Shown here: piece after piece, positions 20,995-31,510 of the stretch
How the letters are laid out: each line of letters starts with the position of its first letter
Numbering within the stretch: the stretch's first letter is position 1
Origin: Stenocarpella maydis
Taxonomy: Eukaryota; Ascomycota; Sordariomycetes; Diaporthales; Diaporthaceae
Assembly (NCBI GenBank): GCA_002270565.1
Contig: NQMI01000006.1
Location: 392,244-456,243 of the forward strand
DNA length: 64,000 bases
Direction of reading: 5' to 3'
Program-made: the position numbers and the translations under genes
Notes under the pieces: generated by a model
Database searches by the model: none
What the model was told of the DNA's origin: nothing
Seen by the model: the letters and a program-made list of their open reading frames with translations, nothing else

Positions 20995-23900
20995 TAACCA
21001 TTGCTTACCACCACCACACGTACGGACGTGATACCTACCAACACCCACCCCTTCAGATGATCGAACTTCAGATTAAAAATGAGCTGAATACAGAGATGTT
21101 TTTAGGTAGGCTTAGCCACCGCTCCCTCTTGAATTTTACCCTGACACTCCTTGCTGTGGACTTTTTCTTTCTTTCTGTTTTTCTTTTTTTCCGCTCCCCC
21201 TCCCCTCGCCTTCGTGATTTTTTGGGGCCAAAAAGAAAACCCCAACGAAAAGAAATAAAAGGTCACAGTGCCCACTGTATTAAGTCAACTCCTGCATCAT
21301 AGACGCGAACATCTCACCTGCAGTGTTGGTAGGTTTCTTTTGCGCACATCAACTACCCAGATATCGCCGTCACCACCATCGCATACCATGGTGATGGCCG
21401 CAACTTTTTGACCAATCCCATCCGCTGAAAAGCATCCTTTTGGCGGAATACCAGACATCACCAATATTACCACCCTAAGATAACAACAAACTAAAATGAA
21501 CATCGCATCTCTTGAGACTCAAGATGCCTGGAAAAGGACACAAGAGTGACCGCGACCTCCTGAAGGAGCTTGCCGCCCCCAACGATGGGGCAACCTCAAC
21601 AACTTGATGAAAGTCGGCGACGTTCTTGTCTGCGTCGCCAGTCGCATTGTCGACGTCGATGGCGTCATTGTTGGCGTCATTGCCTGCGCTGCTAGTTGCG
21701 GTGCCCGCATCATCGTTGGTGTTCTTGTGGTTGTTTGGGGTCAGGTCAGCTATTATGGCTTTCATCAAGTTGTTGACCTCGGGAGGTTGTCACTGGGGGC
21801 GGCAAGCTCCTTCAGGAGTTCGCGGTCGCTCGTCCTCGCCGTCAGCATCGCCCTCGCTGTCCAGGTCGTTCAGGCGCTGTTTCTTCTTCTTCCCACTAAT
21901 CTCTTTCACATTTGCGATGGTTGCTGAAGTCCGCTTGAGTTTCTTTTCTGTGTTTTAGGTAGCCTTTGGCGGGTTTGGGAGCTTTGCCTTCCCACTTTGT
22001 AGTGTTTTTTTCCAAACTGGACTGCTTCCTAGTATTGATCTTAGTTACTCTTTCAAACCTATATAAGTATTAGCTTCTAGGGCTGCTTCTTTTGAGGAGC
22101 CTTATAGGGTATTATAATAGTCTTATATATATAGTTTAAGTTTGGTGGTTCTTAGTTTAATGTATGAAGCCTTGGACTTTGAGGAGTATTGCAACCTACT
22201 CCTTGGTAACATCGTTATTACCATACTGGTAATCGAATATGATGATGGGGATAGCAACGGGGTCGACCATTGCGGTAATCGCAATGATTGAGCAAATGGT
22301 AGGTTTGAAGGTGCGTTTTGGTAGGGTCAACAGAGGGTCTGTCGAAGGGTTTGTTGAGGGGCTGAGGGTTTCTTGTGCATGGTAGACGCGTATCTTCGAG
22401 AGGGCGTTGAATGTGCTGAATCGCAGGGAATATCGTCAACTCTGTCTGATCTTCGCAATGCTTGCCTAGGGAGTCTGATCTTTAGGGAGTCCTGTCGCAG
22501 CAAACCGTTGCTGTTTAGCGCTCAGCCGTCAAGGAGGATGTGGTTGATGAAGGTGTATCGTCGTCCAGGGAAATCCTCGTCCGGTCGGCCTCAGTTTTAG
22601 AGGCCCGAAGGGCCCCCGTCTGCAGATGGGTAAAAGTAGTGGAATACCAACTGGGTCATGCCTTCCGACATGCAGCCCATACCTAGACACATAGTCCTTC
22701 TCTCTTCGCGCGACAACTAGTTATTTCCTCATACACCATCCACGCTGTGACAGAAAACCCTGATCCAGTATCGAAATGGGCATTGCTACTTTGCTGACAG
22801 CTTCTCTGAAAACACGAAGTAGAAGTCTCGATGGATCTCGCCTTTCTTCGCAGCACCTAGAACCATGACTTTCTCGACATAACAGAGGCCGATGTGTTGC
22901 CTATGGTCCTCCAATAGAACCCGTCGCTTATATCTAACTAGACCGAGAAATACTTCCCCCCTTCTCTTTCTCTTTCTTCTTTTCCCCTTGATCTCCCCCC
23001 CCCCCTCCCTCCTTTTTTTTCCTTCTTTTTTCGTGGCAGCCGTCGCCGCCGCCGCCATCGTCACCGTCACCACCAACACCTCACTATCCGCTCCATCATT
23101 TGCCCTCTCCCCTAGCCCCAGCTTACTCTGATCAACCTGCCGGTCCAACGCGCGGGGCTGCCCGCCGTCAGCACCCAGCCCTGCCTTTGAGTACCGACCA
23201 CCGCCTACAGGTCGCGGCTGGTCCTGGAAGTGCATGGTATCGGGCCATCTGCCCCTCTCTCTCGTCCAAAAGTTGTCAGCCAGCCCACCTCCTGAAGGCA
23301 CCACCCAGCTTGCTGTCTGTCAGCTTCAAGGCTGACAAACCAGATACTTGTGCCCACGCGGCAGTAAGGGATAGCTGCCAGTGTTGCTGCTGGGGTCCTT
23401 CCTCGGAGGCCACATGCTCTGATGTTGGTGGTGATGGTGATCTTTCGGTTTTCTATTTCCTCCCTTATAAGAGAAACAGCCAGAGACCTCCCCCCTAACT
23501 AAAAAAGAAAAGAAAAGAAATACTTATATACATAGGATGTCAAGTGAGAAATCACTCTAAACTCACAACCATTTGACCACATAGAGAGAGAGAGAGAGCA
23601 CAGCCTGAGGTATTTATATCTATAATACCTTTTGGGGTTCATGCTTTCTGGCTTATGCTATTTCTCCTGGGCTGCCTGACTGTGTAGTTAGACTTGCCCC
23701 GGCCCGCTCTCTGAGGTGCACCTCATTGGACGGCCGACGCCACAGGTGCTGACGGAAATATACTCCAACCTTATAACTGACCGGCCAGAGGGAACACGGA
23801 CGGGTGCATCCGTCTCCCCTCTAGCTAGGTAATTGGTTATAAAGCTGGCAGGGGCGGTGATCACTCAGATGTTAATTATCTCCCGATTCTCCAAGAAAGC

Positions 23901-24470
23901 ATTCAATTCGACCAGGCCGTGAGCAACCCGCAAAATAGGGATCCCCATCAGGGCACAATAACTCCCGAATAAGCACGATAGCGTTATGTCAATTTATCTG
24001 TATTTTCTGTCTGATTGTGCCTTCGACTAGGCAACGCAGGCTTGGTAGGTAGGTAGGTAGGTGTTGTAGCCTATCAAGGGCCGACCACTCAGAAGCCCCA
24101 AACATAGTCGCTAACTAGTCTGCCGAGGTTGTGCTAGTACACACCGTGGCCTCTCACCATGCGGGGGTAGAAAAGGAGGCCGCAATACCAGAACAAAAAA
24201 GGTGGCTGGGGTATTCTTCATGAGGAACAGGCGGAGGTGAGAAGAGCAGCGCGTGGATACAGTGTAGACAGGCCAAGACGCTGCCGTCGGTGGGTAGGTC
24301 TCCCACCCCCCCGGAGGGGGGGAGGGGGTTGGTGCTCTCCGGTGTGCTCAGACACACAGGGGTAGCCCAAAAATACATGGTCACCGCCAACAGTATTGGC
24401 GACTGCCAATCATTTAAAGCAATTACTCAAGTTAGGGTAGGTGTTTAGTAGTGACCGCCTCAGATCTCAC
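20995..24470. other. Intergenic with foldback and decayed coding-like DNA
   Basis: No intact gene. An inverted repeat at 21544-21831 is listed separately. Around it the minus strand reads acidic, Asn/Asp-rich coding-like sequence with frame breaks. 22020-22200 is AT-rich. 22950-23080 is pyrimidine-rich, followed by a CCGCCG-type repeat. Short GA (about 23584-23598) and GGTA (about 24043-24061) repeats are present. Open frames such as the minus-strand one at 22786-23304 are low-complexity chance products. Confidence 0.5.
21544..21831. repeat. Long inverted repeat (foldback) with about 145-bp spacer
   Basis: The arm 21544-21613 and the reverse complement of 21759-21831 share an outer 38-bp block with two mismatches and an inner identical 18-bp block (tcaacaacttgatgaaag), with a diverged 14-17 bp stretch between them. 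The transcript could fold into a long hairpin. The arms carry coding-like sequence (the minus strand of the spacer reads IIADLTPNNHKN...), so this may be an inverted duplication of a decayed gene piece rather than a true mobile element. Confidence 0.8.
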
Positions 24471-26507
24471 TCAGACGGGAGTCGCAGGGGTTTTCGGTTT
24501 CTCCATGGACTTGCTGCCGCCGCCGGCCATCCACGAGAAGGCCGAGGCGCCGCCGACGGGGTTCGCGCGGGTGGCGGGGGCCTTGAGTTTGTTGTCCGTG
24601 GTGGCGGATGTCAACATCAACGATGGGGTCGGCGGGGCCACGCCGCCGTTGGAGGACGGCGCGCTGGGCGTGGCGGCAGAGACACTACGCCTGATGGTAT
24701 CCCAGCGCACCGTCGGTGTGGGGGCTGGCGAGGAGTTGGCGATCGGGTCGAACGTTGAGGAGGCGGCGCCCTGGCTCTTCCGCCGGCTGAGCTCGCCGCT
24801 TGAGCGAGACGCGGCCGGGGTGTCGAAGCTTGTTCCGTTGCGAGTTGCCGAGGAAGATATCGAGACGGATTTCTGAGGCTTCAAGATCTTCATGTTGCGT
24901 CCGCCCCTGCCCGCTGGCTGATAACCGCTCAGTCCGTTCTCGCGCTGAGCAACTTCGCCACCGCCCGCCGAGCCGCCCTTTCGCCAGGACCCCCAGATGC
25001 CAGCTGTAGAGTCTCGTCGCCCTCCCCCATCCGAACTTGCAGTGTTCTCCTTGCCCATGCTTTCGTCGACACTTGAAGCGGTATCCCTCTGCTGCCGCTC
25101 GCTGCCGCTGTCAGATGGAACACTGGTGGCCGTGTTCTTGGACGAGTATGGCGGTTGGTTGATGGTGGAAGAGAAAGGGCTCGGCAGCTCAGACTCCCTG
25201 ACATCAGTATGGGACGGAGTCCTCTCGGCCTGGTCAGGGACCGCAGTGGCCTGAGGTTGAGGGTCGCCAGATACAAACGCCGGCGCGCTGGCATTGAGCT
25301 TGGGCTTCTCCGGAACGATATTGAGAGTGGTGATGTGCTTATACGCAGACTCATCTTCGGGGCGGACAAAGGGCACGGAGAGTCTGTCACGGTCGTCACC
25401 GTTACCAAACAGAGTCATACGGTTTTGAGACAGGAGCAGATCGGCACTGCTGGAAGTCAGGGTGTCGCTGCCGAGGAAAACGCGGATCCCTTGCTTGTGA
25501 TCCCTCGCATCCGCATTGTCCGCCCCGGTGACCTCGAAGTCGACATTGATATACGGCACCTGTCGACGTGACGGGCTAGAGGACCGAGAACTCGCCTGGG
25601 CCACGGTGGCTTCAGCGAAGTAGACAGGAAGACTAACATGCAGAACGCCATTGATGCTCCTGTGAGCTTCATCCACGAGATTGAGATCCTTGAGAAGCGA
25701 GTAGTCAAGAGTCGACTTCTGAGACCCGGTGCAGACGACCGCATAAAGGAGCGTATCGTGTGCGTACTGGGTTGTGAGCCAGCACCGGACAATGGACGGG
25801 ACAGGCCCAAGGAACATCAGCCCTGGGGGCGGTCGGGTGATTCCTATGGGCGGTGATTCGTCATCGTCGTCATCCCTGCTGCTGCCCAGGAGCAAGTCGA
25901 GACCGAGGCTACTGGTCCTGCCGGATGCCACCGAGTGGAAGGAATGGACTGAATGGCCGGCAGAGCTATGTCGCCCATCGGACTTGTGAGAGAAGGAGCG
26001 CTCCATCAGGGTAGGACCTCCCAGACCACTTCCAGGCCTGGCAGGACCGAATTCGCCAGAGTGGCGCGCACTCTGGCCCCAGTTGGACGCGTGAAGAGTA
26101 GCCTCGTCGAAGCGGACACTGTTTGCCCTCGAGGCTGCCCCTCGACGGGTAGGCTCCTCATCGGCATCCAGGTGAAGCGAGCCTAGGAGGTTCTGACCCT
26201 GCTCGTCGTCAAAGTCATCAAAGACCTCGTTGTTGGGCATCTGCACAGGCCCTGGATCCTGTGTCAGCGGCGAGCCCAGGATCGAAGGAAGGCAACTCGC
26301 AGGCGGGGCCTTACCATGCTGGGGAGTTCCTCCCAGTACGCTTGGGAAAGGGGATGGGTTCCAGACCGACTTGACAGCATCCTCCGTCTGGCGCCTCTCA
26401 AGCCTCATCAACCTCTCTGCATGACTGTTCTGTATGAACTGTACCTGCTTCACTTCCATCTGCACATTGTGGAGTTCTTGGTGGAGTGGCGTTAGACGAG
26501 AATCCAT
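24471..26507 (-). CDS. Conserved fungal protein with retropepsin-like core
   Basis: A single-exon gene of 678 residues. The N-terminus (about 1-40) is a predicted coiled coil (HQELHNVQMEVKQVQ...RLERRQ). A Ser-rich linker follows, then an ordered core from about 238 to 390, then a long disordered Ser/Thr/Pro-rich tail. The core reads PSIVRCWLTTQY, VVCTGSQKSTLD (CTGS at about 258-261), VFLGSDTL (about 342-349) and LLLSQNRMTLFGN (about 354-366). The order of a xTGS loop followed some 85 residues later by hydrophobic-GxDxL resembles clan AA retropepsins, with Cys in place of the catalytic Asp. Relatives in filamentous fungi are sometimes labelled ubiquitin carboxyl-terminal hydrolase 19, but I see no USP catalytic motifs, so that name looks unsupported. 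Function unknown. Confidence 0.8.
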   Translation of the reverse strand: MDSRLTPLHQELHNVQMEVKQVQFIQNSHAERLMRLERRQTEDAVKSVWNPSPFPSVLGGTPQHGKAPPASCLPSILGSPLTQDPGPVQMPNNEVFDDFDDEQGQNLLGSLHLDADEEPTRRGAASRANSVRFDEATLHASNWGQSARHSGEFGPARPGSGLGGPTLMERSFSHKSDGRHSSAGHSVHSFHSVASGRTSSLGLDLLLGSSRDDDDDESPPIGITRPPPGLMFLGPVPSIVRCWLTTQYAHDTLLYAVVCTGSQKSTLDYSLLKDLNLVDEAHRSINGVLHVSLPVYFAEATVAQASSRSSSPSRRQVPYINVDFEVTGADNADARDHKQGIRVFLGSDTLTSSSADLLLSQNRMTLFGNGDDRDRLSVPFVRPEDESAYKHITTLNIVPEKPKLNASAPAFVSGDPQPQATAVPDQAERTPSHTDVRESELPSPFSSTINQPPYSSKNTATSVPSDSGSERQQRDTASSVDESMGKENTASSDGGGRRDSTAGIWGSWRKGGSAGGGEVAQRENGLSGYQPAGRGGRNMKILKPQKSVSISSSATRNGTSFDTPAASRSSGELSRRKSQGAASSTFDPIANSSPAPTPTVRWDTIRRSVSAATPSAPSSNGGVAPPTPSLMLTSATTDNKLKAPATRANPVGGASAFSWMAGGGSKSMEKPKTPATPV

Positions 26508-28324
26508 GCCACCAGGTTGCTATGACCGGGAAATGGCTCTGGGGGTTGTCGGCCAACGTGAAGCAGGGGGTGCGACGAGCGGATGAGGCTAGCAACTACG
26601 GCGCTCGCTGGGGCGTGGGCCGATGGGCGTGGCAGGGAGGAGTGACTGTGTTTGTTGAGCTTCTCGACGTTCTCCCCTTGCGCATGCGTGGGCGAGTGGA
26701 ATGTGTTACCCTGCCCGGAGCCGCCCCAGAGGTTGTCGTTTGCCCCCTCGATTGTCGAGAATCAGACCACTAGCTTGCTTGCCCCCCACATCGCACGCAA
26801 AGACCAGCAGGTCTTTTCTGCGATGTGTCCTGCCGGCGTGTCGGGACGATAGCAACGTGGCTCTGTTGCAGCAGGTGCAGGACTGACGCACAAGTGCAGG
26901 TCGGGAGACGGGGGTGTTTCGTTCGCGTGCAAGCCGGGGGCTGTGGACAGCACTGGAACGCGAACGTCGGCAGAAAGCGTGCGAGGGGGACTGGAAATCG
27001 GTCTGATATCTACTGGTGTTCGAGCTGGGTATCTCGGTATTGGTTTGGCTCCGGGGGGGGGGGTTTAAATGGACCCGACGGTGGCCGCCTGGGATTTGCT
27101 GTTGCTATTCACGGCCAATCGACCAGGCGGAAATCCTGTGCAGCGCTCCTTCGAATCGGGCCCGGGCACGTGGAAGCTCTGGGGATGTCGTGGATGGCTC
27201 GATGGAATGGGCAGGCCCAAGGTCGCAGTGGCACAGTCGCAGAAACAGGAGTCGTGTTGATAATGTGGGCTTACGATCGGCGTGGGTTGGTGGTAGGGTT
27301 CGATCACGGACAGAGAGAGAGACGGCGAGTGCGGTGGGAGTTGACGAGTTGCCCAGTCGAGGGCAAGGGCGGGACAGGGACAGCAAGGGCGAACGATTCG
27401 GTCAGGACAGATGCAATCGGCGATCAGAAAGAGAGAGAAAGAGAAAGAGAGAGACAGCGACAGAGACAGAGAGAGAGACGAGATTGGGGCGAGCTGGCTA
27501 GTCCGTGACACACTCAGAAAGCAGCAAGTAAATCACTTCCTGGTCGGAGTAGAGGTTCGATGAAGGCGGCAGAGGAGGCGAAGGGATGCAGTAGATGGGT
27601 TGGTGATGCGTGGGCGTGCTGTCAGGCAATGGGTGCGTTTTGAAGGGGGGGTGTTGGGCTGGTGGGAAGGCTGGAGGTTGGAGGCAGGGCAGGGCAGGGC
27701 AGGTTACACGTAAGGCAGGCTGTGTGGTTGAGATGATGATGGATGTGATGCATCGATTGGACGGGTCTCTTCCGTAAGTACAATGTACTTTCTTCCCCCA
27801 ACCCCCAGTCGAGCCTAGTCCTCAAGCTCCGAGCCTGCTTGCCTTCTGCTATTACATGCTCTGTATCGCTTGTGCCCTCGTCCTGACAGATGACAGACTG
27901 ACAGATTTCGTACCTAGGTACGTACGGAGTACAGTACTGCTACGGCAAAGCGACAGGTCGGGCCTGTCCAGACAGGTGTGTTCTCGATGCAGTTGTGCAT
28001 GCGACGGTGCCGATCAGCGACACTTATGCAAGCCTCGCCCCAGTCACCATCTCGCATTCCGTCTGATTCTAGTTTCCGTCTGAAGGTTTCCGTCCAGAGT
28101 CTACTTAATGTACAGTATAGTACGGAGTATATGCGGCCCTTGACAGGGGGGGTTGCAAGGAGCTGGACGGATATCCAAGACACCCGAGACCGTCTCACGT
28201 TTGACGGTAGCCTTTAGGACGATGAAGGATATAGAAATAACCGTCTTTTTTTCTGGTTCTTTTCTTCCCTTCCCTACCTGGCTAGTTGTGTTGGAATCTT
28301 ATTCTAACGGATTTGACCGCTGGC

Positions 28325-28360
<36 letters not shown>

Positions 28361-28565
28361 CGCACGTTGAACTCCATTCCCAAGACCCGTACAGGCCATC
28401 CCCCAAACTGGCCCAATATCACTCCGCTCGCTACAGACTCCTCGCATCGAAAGGGACCAAATACACACATCATACAGAAGAAAAGACCAAAAAAAAAGGC
28501 AGACACAACAGACGGGATAGACAAACAGACAGGCAAATAGACCAAAAAAACAAGGACTCACTCCC
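26508..28565. other. Intergenic, microsatellite-rich
   Basis: Lies between the start of the retropepsin-like gene and the stop of the GDSL esterase. It holds a purine-rich GA/GACA tract (about 27427-27480), two TACGGAGTA motifs (27923, 28121), one ACCTAGGTA (27912) and a 29-base A run (28332-28360). No gene is supported. The 5' UTR of the minus-strand gene is probably in the first kilobase. Confidence 0.5.
28332..28360. repeat. Poly(A) tract of 29 bases
   Basis: An uninterrupted run of 29 A, about 205 bp beyond the stop of the minus-strand GDSL esterase gene (poly-T on its sense strand). Its length may be uncertain in the assembly. Confidence 0.9.
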
Positions 28566-29697
28566 CTACTTGGACGCATTCCTCTCCGCAACAGACTGCC
28601 CGGCCTCGAGCCACGGCGCCTCCCTCCACTCGGGCCACACGTAGCCTTCGGTGCTGTCGTTCGGGAACCTGGGCTCGATCTCGGGCTCCACGAGCCCCCA
28701 CAGGATGCGGTACGCCTCGCCGCTCATGTGCAGCCCGTCGGGCAGCAGCTGCTCGAGGTACCCCCTCTGCCCGCCCTCGGACGCCGCTGACCCCAGGGCC
28801 GGCTGGCTGCCGGCGTCCCACCCGGGCGTCTTGGCGACGGCGTGGTCCATGAGCGCCCTGGCGAGGTCGATGCACTTGACCTCCACCACCGGCGGCGTCG
28901 ATGTCGTTGTCGAGCCCTGTGCTGCGGCGGCCGCGGCGTTGGCGTTCAGCTCGGCCGCCACCTCCCGTGCCGCCTGCGAGTACGCCGCGCTGACGGCCCG
29001 CTCGCGCACCGCCCGCCCGTGCTGCGGCGCGTCCAGCTCCGCCCGCCGGATCTCGTCCACCGGCGGCGGCGTCACCACCAGCACCTTGCACCCCGGGTGC
29101 GCCGCCCTCAGTCGCGGGTGGCCCGCCAGACGCGCCAGGTTTGCCTTGTACTGCTCCAGCGGCACGTGCTGGTTGTCGTCTTCCAGCGGGAGGGCCGCGT
29201 CGTTGGCGCCGAGGAGGATGATCTGCGCGCGGGGGCGGTGGGCGTGAGTAGGTGAGTGAGAGTGAAGGGAGGGAGGCCCGAGGGTCTGTGGGGGGCCTGG
29301 ACTTACGAGGTATTTCATGCGAGGCGTCCCAGGGCCCGGCTCTGGGAAGAGCTCGTCGAAGATCTTGAGAGCCTGGGACGTGTTGTATCCCGAGAAGCCG
29401 CGGTTGACGACATCATACCGCCGTTGGCAGTCTGTGTTTGTGTGTGAGCCCCCAGTCAGCACCCAAACCTTGTCTGCCGCGGCCATGGGAAATGATCGGC
29501 CCGTAGGCAAGCAAACACACTCACGTTTCTGTAGCGTGGCGTAGAACGAGAAGCCGTCCTGGACGTCCACACAGCCCTGCCACAGCGAGTCGCCAAAGAG
29601 CACGACCTGGGGGTAAGGTGCCTGGATGTTGTGTCTTGTCAGTGGTGGGCCCCCCCTTGAGGTACGCGTCAGGGAGATCATAGGTTCTTACCGCCAT
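28566..29697 (-). CDS. IAH1: GDSL esterase, IAH1 (isoamyl acetate hydrolase) type
   Basis: SGNH/GDSL hydrolase related to yeast Iah1, which hydrolyses short-chain acetate esters. Four exons on the minus strand: 29697-29692, 29621-29525, 29431-29307 and 29222-28566, giving 294 residues. The first exon codes only Met-Ala; splicing gives MAAPYPQVVLFGDSLWQG, with the nucleophile Ser14 in GDSL. The remaining SGNH elements are present: Gly in NRGFSGYNT, Asn in LGANDA, and the Asp-His pair in DGLHMSGEAY near the C-terminus. All introns are GT-AG and total phase is consistent. No signal peptide is seen, so it should be cytosolic. An Ala-rich insertion (ELNANAAAAAAQG) and an acidic/aromatic tail (YVWPEWREAPW) extend it beyond the roughly 240 residues of the yeast enzyme. 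Natural substrate not inferable. Confidence 0.87.
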
Positions 29698-31510
29698 TCC
29701 CCACTGGTTTGAGCGAACGTATGCTCTGTATTCAGTATGGTAAAGACTGGCGGATATAATCCCTGAACCTGAGCAGTGTGAAATCCAGAAGGAAAGTTGA
29801 GGCGTGGGGAGCACACCTATAAGATAGATGCTTTGCCGATACCGGGACGGAGAGAGAATGACAGTGGCAAAGAAATGGTTGTTACAAAACTGGATAAGTC
29901 CTCCGCGGAAATAAGGAAGTGATAGACCGAAGGAGCAATCAATAAAGGATCGATCAGTGGACGGGCGCTACTACTATTCACACAAGTCCACATATGACGT
30001 TCTGGCTCTGTAACCAGAGTTGTGCAAAAAACGAACGTCCCGCAGCGTGGGGGGACATCACGATATTGATATATATACACACGCGCGCGCGTAAAAGCAG
30101 CATCTGAGTAAGGTTATATAAAAGGCATGCAAGAAAAGAAAAGCCAAGAGAGTAGTAGCGTGAGTTTGTGCAGTGGCAGGACCCCACCCACACGCGCGAT
30201 CTCTCTCCCCTGGGACGAACTATCGATGTCAGCCAGCCATTAGCCTCGAACCACGACACCGCACCACCGATACCACCTACCTAGGTATGCCACATGCAAA
30301 AAACCAAGAAAACCAAAAAGAAAAACCACCAAAAAATGAAAAAAGTCAGCCGAGGGCAAAGAATATCAAGGACCAAAAAAAAGAACGCGCGAGGCAGGGG
30401 TCCGAAAGAGAATCAGAGTGTCGGCAGTAGGGAGGAAGGAGAAGAGAAGGGGCGGTCCATGCCGGTGCATATCAGGATCTCACGATATGCCGGAGCACGT
30501 CACAGCGGTTGCATGGTTCCCAAGGCTGCCTGGCAGCTCGGACTGCAGCGGCGGCCTGCAGCGGGGCTGCAGTGCCTTGCAACGGCCGGTGTATTCCGTA
30601 TAGCAGCCTGGCAGTACACAAGAAGGAAAAAAGAGAGTCTTGGAGAGTAATTGTGTGGTGGTGTTGGTGCACGCTCGACTAGCGCAAGGCGGACTGCTTC
30701 CCGTACCAGAACAGAGGGAACGCCCACCACGACACAAAAGTCGGCTGGGTTCACCATGGTAGCCGCACAGAGGCGGTGAAACCCGTGGGAAGCGAGGAAC
30801 AGAGAAACAAGAACAACAACAACGAAAAAAAAAAGATGGAAAAGGAGCCTACCCATGTGAAAGTCAATCGATTTTCGCCCTGGACTCTGGGTTGGTGGTA
30901 TCTACACTAAGGTTTCTGCCAGGGGGTTGTCGTGCGACCCTGGTTCCTTGTGGCCATGTTGCGTTGTGACTTGTACTCCGTACCTCTGGCCCCGACTCGG
31001 GTGCTGTGGCGGACCAGAGGTTGGGTTCGGCGGACTGGCTACCGTACCCACAGCCACTCGAGGCAGGCAAAGCTGAGGCTGCATGGAATGATCTGGCCAG
31101 CCCATTCCTCCTACATTCAAGCTCTCGTGTTGAGGGTATGGACCACCTGAAGAGACGAAGCTGAGAGTTTGGTGCAGCACACCAGAGAAGCCTCCCCTAC
31201 TACATACGTAGTGCAATGTTGTTCTATGTGATGTCCTGGGGCAATGCGTTACAAAAGCAAGAAGCCAAGAACCAAGACACCGCCAGGGGCATAAGGCAAA
31301 AGGCGGGTGTGGAAACAAAAAAAAAAGGAGCATAGACCGACCGGCTTGCTGGCTGCTAACTAGCTCGCTGGGCCGGAGCGGCAGCTAGGCTTCTACGCTG
31401 ATTCCCGTACTTCCAGCATTCCCGTGCACACCGCTGATGTCGAGGGCCAAAGCACTATAAAAAGCACGACCGGGAGCAGGGCCTCGCACCCTAGGGCAGA
31501 AACAACAAGA
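29698..31510. other. Divergent intergenic between IAH1 and DFG10
   Basis: About 1.8 kb holding both promoters. Seen: a short alternating CACACGCGCGCG tract near 30080, ACCTAGGTA at 30279-30287, TACTCCGTA at 30974-30982 and a TATAAAAA box just before DFG10. No other gene is supported. Confidence 0.5.
31456..31463 (+). promoter_or_regulatory. TATA box candidate for DFG10
   Basis: TATAAAAA lies 55 bp before the chosen ATG at 31511. If functional it would make the 5' UTR very short and would exclude the in-frame upstream ATG at 31424 as a start. Confidence 0.35.

Noticed and set aside
22786..23304. A 172-codon minus-strand frame rich in Lys, Arg and Glu
   Set aside because: It comes from a pyrimidine-rich plus-strand tract and has no domain or conserved-looking block.
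27427..27480. A GA/GACA repeat tract considered as a short tandem array or CRISPR-like unit
   Set aside because: Simple microsatellite-type sequence without unique spacers; CRISPR arrays are also not expected in a fungal nuclear genome.
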